From positions 1 to 64,000 of the forward strand of contig DAOUBP010000038.1 of NCBI GenBank assembly GCA_034432655.1: 64,000 nucleotides of DNA, in the 5' to 3' direction. Numbering within the stretch: position 1 is the first letter of the stretch; each line of letters opens with the position of its first letter. This document shows, one piece after another, positions 47,777 to 56,961 of the stretch. Source of the DNA: DAOUBP01 sp034432655 (GTDB lineage: Bacteria > Chloroflexota > Anaerolineae > CG2-30-64-16). Under the pieces are notes generated by a model. That model saw nothing but the letters and a program-made list of their open reading frames with translations, ran no database searches and had not been told where the DNA came from. The position numbers were made by a program, and so were the translations under genes.

Positions 47777-49495
47777 TTACGGCCGGTCGGCCTTATGCAG
47801 GGGCAGGCGCGCCGTGAGGGTCGTGCCCTGGCCGGGCGCGGAGGCGATGGTGAGCCGGCCGCCGTAGAGGAGGGCGCGTTCGCGCATCCCCATCAACCCG
47901 AAGTGGCCCTGCCGCGCCAGGTCGGCCGGCTGCTCCGGCGGGACGAAGCCGACGCCGTCGTCCCGCACGGTCAGGGTGAGGGCATCGGCCGCGAAGACGA
48001 TCTTGATCCATGCGTTGGTCGCGCGGGCGTGCGCGGCCACGTTGTCCAGCGCCTGCTGGACGATGCGGTAGGCAGCCAGTTCCAGGTCGGGGGCCAGTCG
48101 AACGACTTCCCCCTCGACGGCGAAATGGACGCGCAGGCCGTGGCGCTCCTCGACCTGCCGGGCCAGCATCTCCAGGCCGGGCACGAAGCCGAGGTCCTCC
48201 AGGTAGATCGGCCGCAGGTCGCCGATGATGCGACGCAGGCCGGCGATCTCCTCGTCAATCAGGGCGTTCAGCTCTTGCAGCCGCGCGGCTGCGCGAGCGG
48301 GGTCATGCGCCAGGGCCTTCAACGCCATCTGGCCGCGCTGTTTGAGCGCGATGAGGCCCTGGATGGTCACGTCGTGCAGCTCGTGCGCCAGGCGATGGCG
48401 CTCGGCTTCCTGGCCCTGGGTGATGGCGCTCAGGTAATCGCGCATGCCGCTCTGGTACGAGCGGATGCGTTCGGCCATCTGGGCCAGGGTGACGCGCAGA
48501 TCGTCTATCTCCTGCACGCCATCCACCGGTGCTTCGATGGCGTCGAAGTCGCCCCAGGCGACGCGCGCCGCGCGGCGCGCCAGCTCTTGCAGCGGCCGCA
48601 CCACATTGAGCATCCCCAGCGAGACGGCCAGCAGCGCCACGACCGCGACGAAGAGCAGCACCAGCGGCAACACCTCCACCTCGCTCATCCCCATCGAGAC
48701 GATCCCGCGCACGTCCTCGGCCATGATCAGCGTCCAGCCGGGCGGCTCGATGCGGGCGTAGGAGGCCAGCAGCTCGCGGCCGTCGCGGTCGCGCAGGTAG
48801 CTCGAGCCGGAATCGGCCGCGGGCAGGTCGGCGAAGATGCCGATGTCCTGGATGAGGCCGGCCGGGTCGAAATGGCGGACGCGCCGGCCGGTCTGGTCGA
48901 GGATCACCAGCGCCGCGTGCAGCGCGCCATCGGCCGCCAGGTTGTCTTCGTTGAGGCTCAGCGTCTCCACAGGGAGGGCCGTGATCAGCGCGCGCTGGCC
49001 GGCCGCCGGCGCGGCGATCAACAGCCGCGGGGACGCCGGATCGGCCAGGTCGGTCTCATACTGCGGCTGGCCGAGCGCTGCGGCGCGCGCGGCCGCGATG
49101 CGCGCGGCATCGCCAGCGGCCCAGGGGGTCGCCGCGGGCGATGCGGCCAGGAGCGCGCCGGAGGCATCCAGCAGCGCCAGGCCGCCGGCGTCGAACGGTT
49201 CATCGGGCAGGGGGGAAGCGGGAGCGGCCGACAAGGGGGCGGCCAGCCGCGTCAGGGTGGCGATCTGTTGCGCGATCTCGCGGCCCAGGCGGTTGGCCTC
49301 GGCCGTCGTCCAGCTGCGGTCGCGCTCCTCGACCAGGCGGGTCATGGCCTGACGATGGCGCGCAATGCCGATCAGCGACAGCGCCACGAGCACGATGGCC
49401 AGCGGCAGGATCGTCCAGAGCAGCAGTTGGGCGCGCAGGCCGCGCAGGAGCCGGGCGCCGCGCGGCGGCCGTCGTTCGCTCGCCTCACGCGTCAT
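47777..49495 (-). CDS. NarL-type sensor histidine kinase
   Basis: 572 aa. Two membrane helices (about 23-45 and 272-295) enclose an extracytoplasmic cache-like sensor. A HAMP segment follows (RPLQELARRAARVAWGDF), then HisKA_3 with EAERHRLAHELHDVTIQGLI (phospho-His about 378) and an HATPase with IVQQALDNVAAHARAT and VRDDGVGF. It overlaps the end of the response-regulator gene by 11 bases, so the two are translationally coupled and surely a pair. Confidence 0.92.
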   Translation of the reverse strand: MTREASERRPPRGARLLRGLRAQLLLWTILPLAIVLVALSLIGIARHRQAMTRLVEERDRSWTTAEANRLGREIAQQIATLTRLAAPLSAAPASPLPDEPFDAGGLALLDASGALLAASPAATPWAAGDAARIAAARAAALGQPQYETDLADPASPRLLIAAPAAGQRALITALPVETLSLNEDNLAADGALHAALVILDQTGRRVRHFDPAGLIQDIGIFADLPAADSGSSYLRDRDGRELLASYARIEPPGWTLIMAEDVRGIVSMGMSEVEVLPLVLLFVAVVALLAVSLGMLNVVRPLQELARRAARVAWGDFDAIEAPVDGVQEIDDLRVTLAQMAERIRSYQSGMRDYLSAITQGQEAERHRLAHELHDVTIQGLIALKQRGQMALKALAHDPARAAARLQELNALIDEEIAGLRRIIGDLRPIYLEDLGFVPGLEMLARQVEERHGLRVHFAVEGEVVRLAPDLELAAYRIVQQALDNVAAHARATNAWIKIVFAADALTLTVRDDGVGFVPPEQPADLARQGHFGLMGMRERALLYGGRLTIASAPGQGTTLTARLPLHKADRP

Positions 49496-50159
49496 CGAGC
49501 ACCAGCCAGCCCAGTTTGAGCGCCTTGGTCACCGCCTCGGTGCGACTGGCCACGGCAAGCTTGCCGTAGATGTTGGCCAGGTGGCCCTGCACCGTACGGT
49601 CGCTGAGGCCCAGCTCGGCCGCGATGGCTTTGTTCGTCAGGCCTTGCGCGGCCAGGCGCAACACAGCGAGCTCGCGCTCGGTCAACGGCTCCACCTGCCC
49701 GGCCGCGGCCGCCGGCTTGCCGGTGGTCATCTGGGCGATCACCTTTGCCGCGACGTCGGGGGCCAGCACCTTGCCGCCGGCCGCCACCGTCTTCACCGCG
49801 GCCACCAGGTCGTCGGGATCGGCGTTTTTCAGGATGTAGCCGTCGGCGCCGGCGCGCAGCAGGGCGAAGACGTAGGGGTCCTCGTCGTAGGCGGTGAGGA
49901 TGAGCACGCGCACTTCGGGACAGGCGGCCTTGATCTGCCGCGTGGCCTCGATGCCGTTGACGCGGGGCATCTGCACGTCGAGTAGGGCGACGGCCGGCCG
50001 CAGCTCGCCGACCAGGCGCACGGCCTCGGCGCCGTCGGCAGCCTCGGCCACCACCGTGACCCCGCCGTCCTCTTCCAGGAACTCGCGGATGCCCTTGCGC
50101 ACCACGGCATGGTCGTCGGCCAGCAAGACCCGAATCGGGTCAGATGAAGCAGTCGTCAT
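49485..50159 (-). CDS. LuxR/NarL-family response regulator
   Basis: 224 aa from ATG 50159 (GGAGAA 11 bases upstream). REC domain: VLLADDHAVVRKGIREFL, phospho-Asp in VALLDVQMPRVNG, and YILKNADPDDL. The C-terminal helix-turn-helix reads LTERELAVLRLAAQGLTNKAIAAELGLSDRTV. Cognate partner of the overlapping kinase. Confidence 0.94.
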   Translation of the reverse strand: MTTASSDPIRVLLADDHAVVRKGIREFLEEDGGVTVVAEAADGAEAVRLVGELRPAVALLDVQMPRVNGIEATRQIKAACPEVRVLILTAYDEDPYVFALLRAGADGYILKNADPDDLVAAVKTVAAGGKVLAPDVAAKVIAQMTTGKPAAAAGQVEPLTERELAVLRLAAQGLTNKAIAAELGLSDRTVQGHLANIYGKLAVASRTEAVTKALKLGWLVLDDA

Positions 50160-50230
50160 GATTATGCCATTCTCCGTGTCAGGCGGCGGGAACCCCTGTC
50201 GCCAACGCTTGCCCGCGTCGGCGCGCCGTT

Positions 50231-51970
50231 TTACTTGCCGAAGCGTACCCCCAGCAGGTTCGCCAATTCCTGTACCTCCTGGGAGCCGCTGATCAGAATG
50301 CCCGCGTTCGCGGCATAATCCAGCGCCGAGGCCTTGAAACCGCTGCTGGAGATCATCCATAGGGTCGGCGCGCCGGTCAGTTTGAGATGTTCGGCCGCGG
50401 CGCGAGCTTTCTGGACGAAGGCGGCCAGATCGGCCCGATCTGCTGGCCGGTTGCGCCATTTGACTTCCACCAGCCAGGGCGAAGGGCCTTCGGCCACCGC
50501 ATCCAGCTCGATCTGGCCGTCCGGGCTTTGATAAGCGGCGACGCGCGTAAAGGCCGGCAGTGTCAGGGTTTCGGCCTCTTCTGCCGACCGGCCGAAGAGA
50601 CGTCCCGGCACCTGACGACCGTCGAAAGCCGCCAGCAACTCGCGCACCTGGCTTTCCCTGGCCAGGCCCAATTCGCTGCTGAGGCGCTGATAGCGTTGGC
50701 TCATGTCGGCGACCAATCCCTCCAGGATCTCGCGGCGTGGGACAGTCAGCAGCTCGATGCCGGCATGGAAGTAAGCCAGCCAGATCTTGAGCACCGGATC
50801 GGGCAGGTCGTAGGCCCCGTCCGTCTGGAGCACCAGATCCACTTCGGCCAGACGGTTTAGCAGGGCGCGCGTGGCACCGGCCGGCCGGCGTAATCTTTGC
50901 GCAAGCTCGGTCAAAGTCAAGGGGTGTTCCGACTCGGCCAGGATCTGCAGGAGCAGGCGCAGGAGCGCCTGGCCGCGGGCATGGCCCATGGACTCCTCGA
51001 TCACGTAACGACAGAGGTTGTAGATTCTGCCGGTAGTAGAGAGGGTCTCCAACACAAAGGCTTCCCGCACCAGTTGCGCATCCACCGTGCGACCGGAGAG
51101 CAGGATCAGCTCGCGCATGCGCTCGGCGACCGCATAGATGTAGAACGGATGGCCGCGCGTCCAGACATAAAGGGTATGGGCCGCGTCGGAGGGCAATGTC
51201 TCGCCGGCCAACGCCTTGCGCGCCAGCTCCTCGCTCTCGGCGCGGCCGAACGGGCCGACGCGCTCGGTGCGAAAGTGGACGAAAAGGGGCGAACGCGCCT
51301 GGTGGAAGATCCCTTCCATGAGGCTGATCGCCGACCCGGCTGCCACGTAGGCCACTGCCGACTGAGTCTGCAATACCGAACGAAAGAGGTCCAGCACGTC
51401 GCCAACCTGCGGAAAGTTGGATAGCAGGCCGAGATCCTGAAACTCATCAATGCAAATCAGGAAGCGGACGCCCTGTTCGCGCGCCAACACCTCTGGAAAG
51501 CTAAACGCCAATTCCAACAGGCGTCGTTGCGGAATGGCTTGTTGGCGCAGGTCGCGGTCCAACTCCAGTACGATGTCCAGCACATGCGGATTGGCCAGTG
51601 CGCTCGCAGCTCGAAGGAGGGTTGGCAAGCGCGCATATTCATCCCAGCGGCCTTCGCCCTTCTCAAGAAACCAGTAGAGCACGGAGCCAATGTATTCCAC
51701 GGCAAACGATTCTGGCGATAAGCCCAGGCGCTTGAGGTCCAGATAGACCGGCAGGACGCGCGGAACATCGGCTGCCGCGGGGCGCTGGAGCCAGCGCAAA
51801 ATGAATTCCTTGAGGATGAGGGTCTTGCCGATACGACGCAATCCCAGGAGCGCCAGGTGTTTGCGACGGCCCTGCTGGAGCTCGATGCCACACATCTCAA
51901 GCAGCCCCAAGTGGTAGTCGCGGTCGGTGAATAACGCGCGTTCATCAACCGGATAAAGATAATCTAGCAC
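50231..51970 (-). CDS. ATPase with C-terminal nuclease-like domain
   Basis: 579 aa from GTG 51970, which has AGGAG 9 bases upstream; the frame opens further at TTG 52030. Residues 25-260 are a STAND/archaeal-type ATPase: LLGLRRIGKTLIL (Walker A) and FLICIDEFQDLG (Walker B). Residues 340-420 include a winged helix (LTLTELAQRLRRPAGATRALLNRL). Residues 480-579 contain DGQIELDAVAEG and WLVEVKWRN, a PD-(D/E)xK-like layout, as in DUF234 proteins. The role is unknown; such proteins are often mobile or defence-associated. A perfect palindrome lies just upstream. Confidence 0.8.
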   Translation of the reverse strand: MLDYLYPVDERALFTDRDYHLGLLEMCGIELQQGRRKHLALLGLRRIGKTLILKEFILRWLQRPAAADVPRVLPVYLDLKRLGLSPESFAVEYIGSVLYWFLEKGEGRWDEYARLPTLLRAASALANPHVLDIVLELDRDLRQQAIPQRRLLELAFSFPEVLAREQGVRFLICIDEFQDLGLLSNFPQVGDVLDLFRSVLQTQSAVAYVAAGSAISLMEGIFHQARSPLFVHFRTERVGPFGRAESEELARKALAGETLPSDAAHTLYVWTRGHPFYIYAVAERMRELILLSGRTVDAQLVREAFVLETLSTTGRIYNLCRYVIEESMGHARGQALLRLLLQILAESEHPLTLTELAQRLRRPAGATRALLNRLAEVDLVLQTDGAYDLPDPVLKIWLAYFHAGIELLTVPRREILEGLVADMSQRYQRLSSELGLARESQVRELLAAFDGRQVPGRLFGRSAEEAETLTLPAFTRVAAYQSPDGQIELDAVAEGPSPWLVEVKWRNRPADRADLAAFVQKARAAAEHLKLTGAPTLWMISSSGFKASALDYAANAGILISGSQEVQELANLLGVRFGK

Positions 51971-52049
51971 GACCGATGCTCCTGGCGCAAGGCGATTGCG
52001 CGGCGAGACTGAGAGGCACTGAAATCGCAATGCTTATACCATGTGGTTA

Positions 52050-52067
52050 CTATACCAGATGGTATAG
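52050..52067. promoter_or_regulatory. Palindromic operator-like site
   Basis: CTATACCA-GA-TGGTATAG is a perfect 8+2+8 palindrome 80 bases upstream of the ATPase-nuclease start, overlapping TATAcc boxes that could be -10 elements. A partial half-site (TTATACCATG) lies at 52033-52042. It suits a dimeric repressor, identity unknown. Confidence 0.6.
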
Positions 52068-52128
52068 GCAATAGTCAAATCTGGCCCCGCGACTCTACGA
52101 TCAATCGCGCGGCCAGACGACTCCGTGC

Positions 52129-52368
52129 TCACATGCCCAGCTTCCGCCGCAAGTCATCGTACTCCTGCGGCGTGATCTCGCCGGCCGCCAGCCGACGGCG
52201 CAGGATCTCTGCCGCGGTGTCGGGCGCCGCGCTTCGGCCCGCGCCGCCCTGGCTCAGCCGCGTCAGCGTGACGATCAGCCAGATCACCAGGCCGATGATC
52301 AACCCCCAGAAGAGGAGCATGCCCAGGCCGCCCAGCAGGCCCATGCCCCAACCCCAACCGTGCATCAT
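52129..52368 (-). CDS. SHOCT-domain small membrane protein
   Basis: 79 aa. Residues 1-40 contain Gly/Trp-rich MHGWGWGMGLLGGLG and one membrane helix (FWGLIIGLVIWLIVTL). Residues 52-79 are the SHOCT motif: AAEILRRRLAAGEITPQEYDDLRRKL. Function of such proteins is unknown; they often accompany metal or stress genes. GAGGG lies upstream. Confidence 0.85.
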   Translation of the reverse strand: MMHGWGWGMGLLGGLGMLLFWGLIIGLVIWLIVTLTRLSQGGAGRSAAPDTAAEILRRRLAAGEITPQEYDDLRRKLGM

Positions 52369-52456
52369 GTCCGTACCCTCGCTTTCTCTTGTACTCCATG
52401 TATTCTCGCGCTGCCTGAGCTGCGCGGCAAGGGTGTTTCGGCGGGCGAGACCACCC

Positions 52457-52559
52457 GCCGTTTGGCGCGGTGTAGGGCAACTGCTGCGCAGTTGCCCTAC
52501 ACCATGGTCGCCGCGCCAAATGGCGCGTGATCCTCGCGCCGGATTGCGCTTTCCGGCGC
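52457..52559. repeat. Nested palindromes in the SHOCT-PCYCGC intergenic gap
   Basis: The inner perfect hairpin (52469-52503) has 16-bp arms GGTGTAGGGCAACTGC. It is enclosed by imperfect 14-bp arms GCCGTTTGGCGCGG (52457-52470) and their complement (52511-52524). A third hairpin GCGCCGGA/TCCGGCGC follows at 52536-52559. The 277-base divergent gap otherwise has no gene; promoters for both flanking genes must lie here, but I see no clear boxes. Confidence 0.7.
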
Positions 52560-52645
52560 AGGCAAGAGGGGATACACTGACTCACGTGTCAAGCGCCTGT
52601 GAGGCGCCTGGCCTGTGACCAACCGCCTATGACAGAGGACATCCG

Positions 52646-53080
52646 ATGTCGCAACGATCTATTCTCGCTCTTGCCCTCGCCCTGCTCGGCGCCCTGCTGT
52701 TGGCCGCTTGCGCCGGCCGCGGGCAAGCCGACAGCACGGTGAAGCTGGCCCCGGTTTCAACATTGCCCGGAGAAATCCAGCGCGCGCCGGCCGCGGTCCG
52801 CACGGCCTATCAGTTCGCTCTGGCCAACCCGGACGCACTGGCGAACGTGCCGTGCTACTGCGGCTGCGGCGCGATCGGGCACCGGAGCAACCTGGCCTGC
52901 TACGTCAAGGAGTTCGGCCCCGACGGGCGGCCGGTCTTCGACGACCACGCGCTGGGGTGCAGCATCTGCGTGGACATCGCCACCGATGTCATGAAGATGA
53001 GCGGCGAGGGCAAGGCGCCGGCCGAGATCCGCCAGCGGATCGTGGACGCCTACAGCAAGTTCGGGCCGGGGAACCAGTGA
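52646..53080 (+). CDS. PCYCGC-motif lipoprotein
   Basis: 144 aa. The N-terminal signal peptide ends in the lipobox LLLAACAG (Cys 22). The core has NVPCYCGCGAIGHRSNLACYV and GCSICVDIATDVMKM. Five to six Cys suggest metal (possibly copper) binding at the outer face of the membrane. The following genes encode a small membrane protein and a CuA-cytochrome c protein on the same strand, supporting a copper/respiratory role (inference). Confidence 0.85.
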   Translation: MSQRSILALALALLGALLLAACAGRGQADSTVKLAPVSTLPGEIQRAPAAVRTAYQFALANPDALANVPCYCGCGAIGHRSNLACYVKEFGPDGRPVFDDHALGCSICVDIATDVMKMSGEGKAPAEIRQRIVDAYSKFGPGNQ

Positions 53081-53108
53081 CCGGGCGACAAGGTGACAAG
53101 GTGACAAG

Positions 53109-53270
53109 GTGTATCTGCAGACGCCCGTGCTGTTGATCGGCCTGGTCGCGGCGATGGCCCTGGCGCTGCGCACAGCGCGGCAGCACGATCAGCCGCCGCG
53201 CGCGGCCCTGCCCGTCGCGTTCTTCTGTGTCGCGGCGACGTTGGGGCTGCTGGGCCTGTATCTGGGATAA
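53109..53270 (+). CDS. Small membrane protein, 53 aa
   Basis: GTG 53109 to TAA 53270: two hydrophobic helices (TPVLLIGLVAAMALAL and LPVAFFCVAATLGLLGLYL) joined by a charged loop. Upstream is GACAAGGTGACAAGGTGA, octamer-like units that also provide an AAGG RBS. Position between the PCYCGC lipoprotein and the CuA-cytochrome gene suggests an assembly or anchor role, but similarity is not recognised. Confidence 0.5.
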   Translation: MYLQTPVLLIGLVAAMALALRTARQHDQPPRAALPVAFFCVAATLGLLGLYLG

Positions 53271-53273
53271 GGA

Positions 53274-53304
53274 CGTGCCAGGCACTTGGGAAGTGCCTGG
53301 CACG
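53274..53304. repeat. Perfect palindromic hairpin
   Basis: Arms CGTGCCAGGCACTT and complement (14 bp) around GGG. No T-run, so not a standard terminator; it looks like a REP-type unit in the 52-base gap before the CuA-cytochrome gene. Confidence 0.65.
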
Positions 53305-53322
53305 CAAGATCTCGCTTGAGCC

Positions 53323-54351
53323 ATGAACCGCAACGCTGAGCATTTCGCTCTCGCACTTCTGCTGCTGGCGCTCGCGGCCCTGCCGATCGGCATCTTCGGC
53401 TATCGGGCATGGCGGCTGGGGCCGGCCGCGGCCGGCGTCCGGGTGATCGAGATCACGGCGCGCGCGCCGGAACAGGGCGGCTTCCATCCCGACCGGCTGA
53501 CCTTTCGGGCCGGCGAGACGGTGCGGCTGCGCATCACTTCGCCCGATGTCGTGCATGGACTGGTCATCCCCGGCCTGGGGATCGAGATCAACGAAATCTA
53601 CCCCGGCAAGGTCGTCGAGGTGGATGTGACGCCGACCCGGCCGGGCCGCTACGCCTTCGCCTGCACGCGCTGGTGCGGCGCGGATCACTGGCGCATGCGC
53701 GGGGTGATCGAGGTGGTGGACCCGACCCCCCGGCCCCCTTCCCTTTCAGGGGAGGACTCGGGGGAGAGGTCGTCGGAGGCGCCACTCTACCAACAGCTCG
53801 GCCTCGACCTGGACGCCATGCGCCACGCGGCGGCCACGACGCCCGCGGCCCGGCCCTCGGCAGCGGCCGCCGCGACATGGTCCGGCCGCCTCCCGGCCGA
53901 TCTGGCCGATCCGCGCGCGCGGCGCGCCATCGCCCCGGCCGACGCGTTTCGCCGCCTGCGGGCCGATCCGGCCAACGCCGACCTGAGCGACGCCGACTTG
54001 TGGGATCTGGTTGCCTGGGCGTGGTTCAAGGATGTGGACGAGAAGGCGCTGACGCGTGCGGCCGCGCTCTACGCCCGCGATTGCGCGGCGTGTCATGGCG
54101 AGGGCGGCGCCGGGGACGGCCCGGCCGGGGCGAATCTGCCGGGCATGGCCAAGATGGATCCCATGATGCCCCGCGGCCCGGCCGACTTCACCGACGCCAG
54201 GGCCATGCTGACAGCCAGCGACGCGCTGCTCCAGGGCAAGCTCTTGCGCGGGGGCGTGGGCACCGGCATGCCGGAGTTCGGCTCGCTCTACACCGACGCG
54301 GAGCTATGGGCGATGGTCGCCTATCTCAGGGCCTTCCTGTTTGGGAAGTAG
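53323..54351 (+). CDS. CuA cupredoxin-cytochrome c fusion protein
   Basis: 342 aa. One N-terminal membrane anchor (LALLLLALAALPIGIFG). The cupredoxin domain (about 38-135) has CuA ligands: VVHGLVIPG (His) and FACTRWCGADHWRM, matching CxxxCxxxHxxM. A linker of about 100 residues follows. The C-terminal class I cytochrome c has DCAACHGEGG (CxxCH haem site) and GTGMPEFG with a likely Met ligand. This resembles subunit II of caa3-type oxidases, but no oxidase subunit I follows, so it may be a stand-alone electron carrier. Confidence 0.82.
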   Translation: MNRNAEHFALALLLLALAALPIGIFGYRAWRLGPAAAGVRVIEITARAPEQGGFHPDRLTFRAGETVRLRITSPDVVHGLVIPGLGIEINEIYPGKVVEVDVTPTRPGRYAFACTRWCGADHWRMRGVIEVVDPTPRPPSLSGEDSGERSSEAPLYQQLGLDLDAMRHAAATTPAARPSAAAAATWSGRLPADLADPRARRAIAPADAFRRLRADPANADLSDADLWDLVAWAWFKDVDEKALTRAAALYARDCAACHGEGGAGDGPAGANLPGMAKMDPMMPRGPADFTDARAMLTASDALLQGKLLRGGVGTGMPEFGSLYTDAELWAMVAYLRAFLFGK

Positions 54352-54411
54352 ATCCGTCGCCACCCCCCTCGCCCCCGCAAGGCGAGGGCGAAGGGGGAGA
54401 AAAAAAGTCGG

Positions 54412-54454
54412 TTGGGGTTTGGGGCGGCAGCTTCGCCGCCGCCCCAAACCCCAA
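54412..54454. other. Long GC hairpin
   Basis: Perfect 17-bp arms TTGGGGTTTGGGGCGGC around a 9-base loop in the 164-base gap between the cytochrome gene and the DUF1573-like gene. It is preceded by a C-rich/G-rich low-complexity run (54364-54400). Possibly a terminator without T-run, or a dispersed repeat. Confidence 0.65.
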
Positions 54455-54515
54455 TTTGAGGGGCTTCCCCCTCCCCAAGCCGCACAGCTCTCATCATTTC
54501 TGTAAGGAGGAACCG

Positions 54516-54990
54516 ATGCCTTCAAGGGCCAATCAACTGCCAAAAGACGCCAAAGCCGGCGCTGCGCCCACGACGACGCGTCGGCTGCTGCCGATCGTTG
54601 CCCTCGTCGCGGCGGTGCTGCTCATCGCCGCGGGGATCGTGTTGGCGCGCTGTCAACATGCCGCGGCTGGCCGTGGACCGCACGCGGATTGATTTCGGCA
54701 AGGTGCCGCTCGACGTGCCGGTGCGGGCCACCTTCCGGCTGAGCAATATCGGCGATCGGCCGCTCAAGCTCCTCAACCAGCCGGTCGTCGAAGTCAAGCA
54801 GGGCTGCTGACCGCCCCGGCCGGTCGTCGGTGCGACGACCTTGCAGCCCGGACAGAGCACGCAGCTCGCGATGGAATTCATGATGCACAAAGGCATGGAA
54901 GGCCCGCACGACTTTCGGGTGCGGCTCAAGACGAACGATCCCGTGACGCCGGAGGTGGAGCTGGTGGTGCTCTCGGATTGGGGGAAGTGA
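54516..54990 (+). CDS. DUF1573-like membrane-anchored protein, probable selenoprotein (in-frame TGA)
   Basis: ATG 54516 has a strong AAGGAGG RBS and encodes a membrane anchor (LLPIVALVAAVLLIAAGIVLA). The Ig-like DUF1573 domain (RLAVDRTRIDFGKVPLDV...FRLSNIGDRPLKLL) is in the +1 frame from about 54655, so a one-base shift is needed near 54650. That frame reads VEVKQGC, then TGA at 54808-54810, and continues PPRPVVGATTLQPGQ to TGA 54990 with typical family sequence (EFMMHKGMEGPHDFRV, LKTNDP). I read the first TGA as selenocysteine, giving a Cys-Sec pair where relatives have Cys-Cys. A bSECIS-like hairpin follows, and tRNA-Sec is in the window. A decayed pseudogene is the alternative. Confidence 0.68.
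54822..54840 (+). promoter_or_regulatory. bSECIS-like hairpin downstream of the TGA
   Basis: GGTCGTC/GACGACC forms a perfect 7-bp stem with loop GGTGC. The loop begins 18 bases after TGA 54808-54810 and starts with GG. Known bacterial SECIS elements have a small apical loop with a G in its first two positions about 16-37 bases from the UGA; this fits. Confidence 0.65.
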
Positions 54991-55137
54991 TCGCCCCTTA
55001 CTTGCCGTTTCGCGGCCGTCGAAGGGGCGATGATGTACGCCGACTTCTTCCTGGCGGGCCAGCGCCTCGCCATCGGCGAGAGCGCCCTTCGGCGTTTGTG
55101 ACGATCGGCTCGATGGGCTGCGGCGGATCGAGTGTGG

Positions 55138-55143
55138 TATAAT
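55138..55143 (+). promoter_or_regulatory. Extended -10 promoter of the sugar kinase gene
   Basis: TGTGGTATAAT has a perfect TATAAT with an upstream TGn; no good -35 is seen. The 233-base gap 54991-55223 otherwise holds only this and low-complexity sequence. Confidence 0.5.
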
Positions 55144-55223
55144 GGCAGGGCCCACCTGTGGTGGCGTGTTGCTGAAGTCCGGTGAGCAACATGCAAAGAA
55201 GTCCAACCTTTGGAGGGGTCAAC

Positions 55224-56825
<1,602 letters not shown>

Positions 56826-56869
56826 GATGCCACATGCGGCGGTCGGCCGCACCAGGGCGGAGGAAAAAG

Positions 56870-56935
56870 CTCACACAAAGACACAAAGGCACAAAGAGAT
56901 ATAATTTTTTGGGCGTCTTTGTGGCTTTGTGTGAG
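56870..56935. repeat. Octamer-ended inverted repeat with embedded TATAAT
   Basis: Arms CTCACACAAAG (56870-56880) and CTTTGTGTGAG (56925-56935). The left side continues as ACACAAAG/GCACAAAG 8-base units; the right side has CTTTGTGG. Between is TATAAT (56900-56905), which may serve as a -10 box for the hybrid kinase gene starting at 56962. Confidence 0.65.
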
Positions 56936-56961
56936 ACCAGGAGGGCGCTTTCAGGGCAGGG

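Noticed and set aside
47729..49519. 596-codon + strand frame opposite the sensor kinase
   Set aside because: Antisense shadow; His/Gln/Arg-rich composition typical of reversed GC-rich genes.
55025..55101. 23-codon frame starting ATGATGTACGCC
   Set aside because: No RBS and no recognisable content; probably chance in the gap before the sugar kinase gene.
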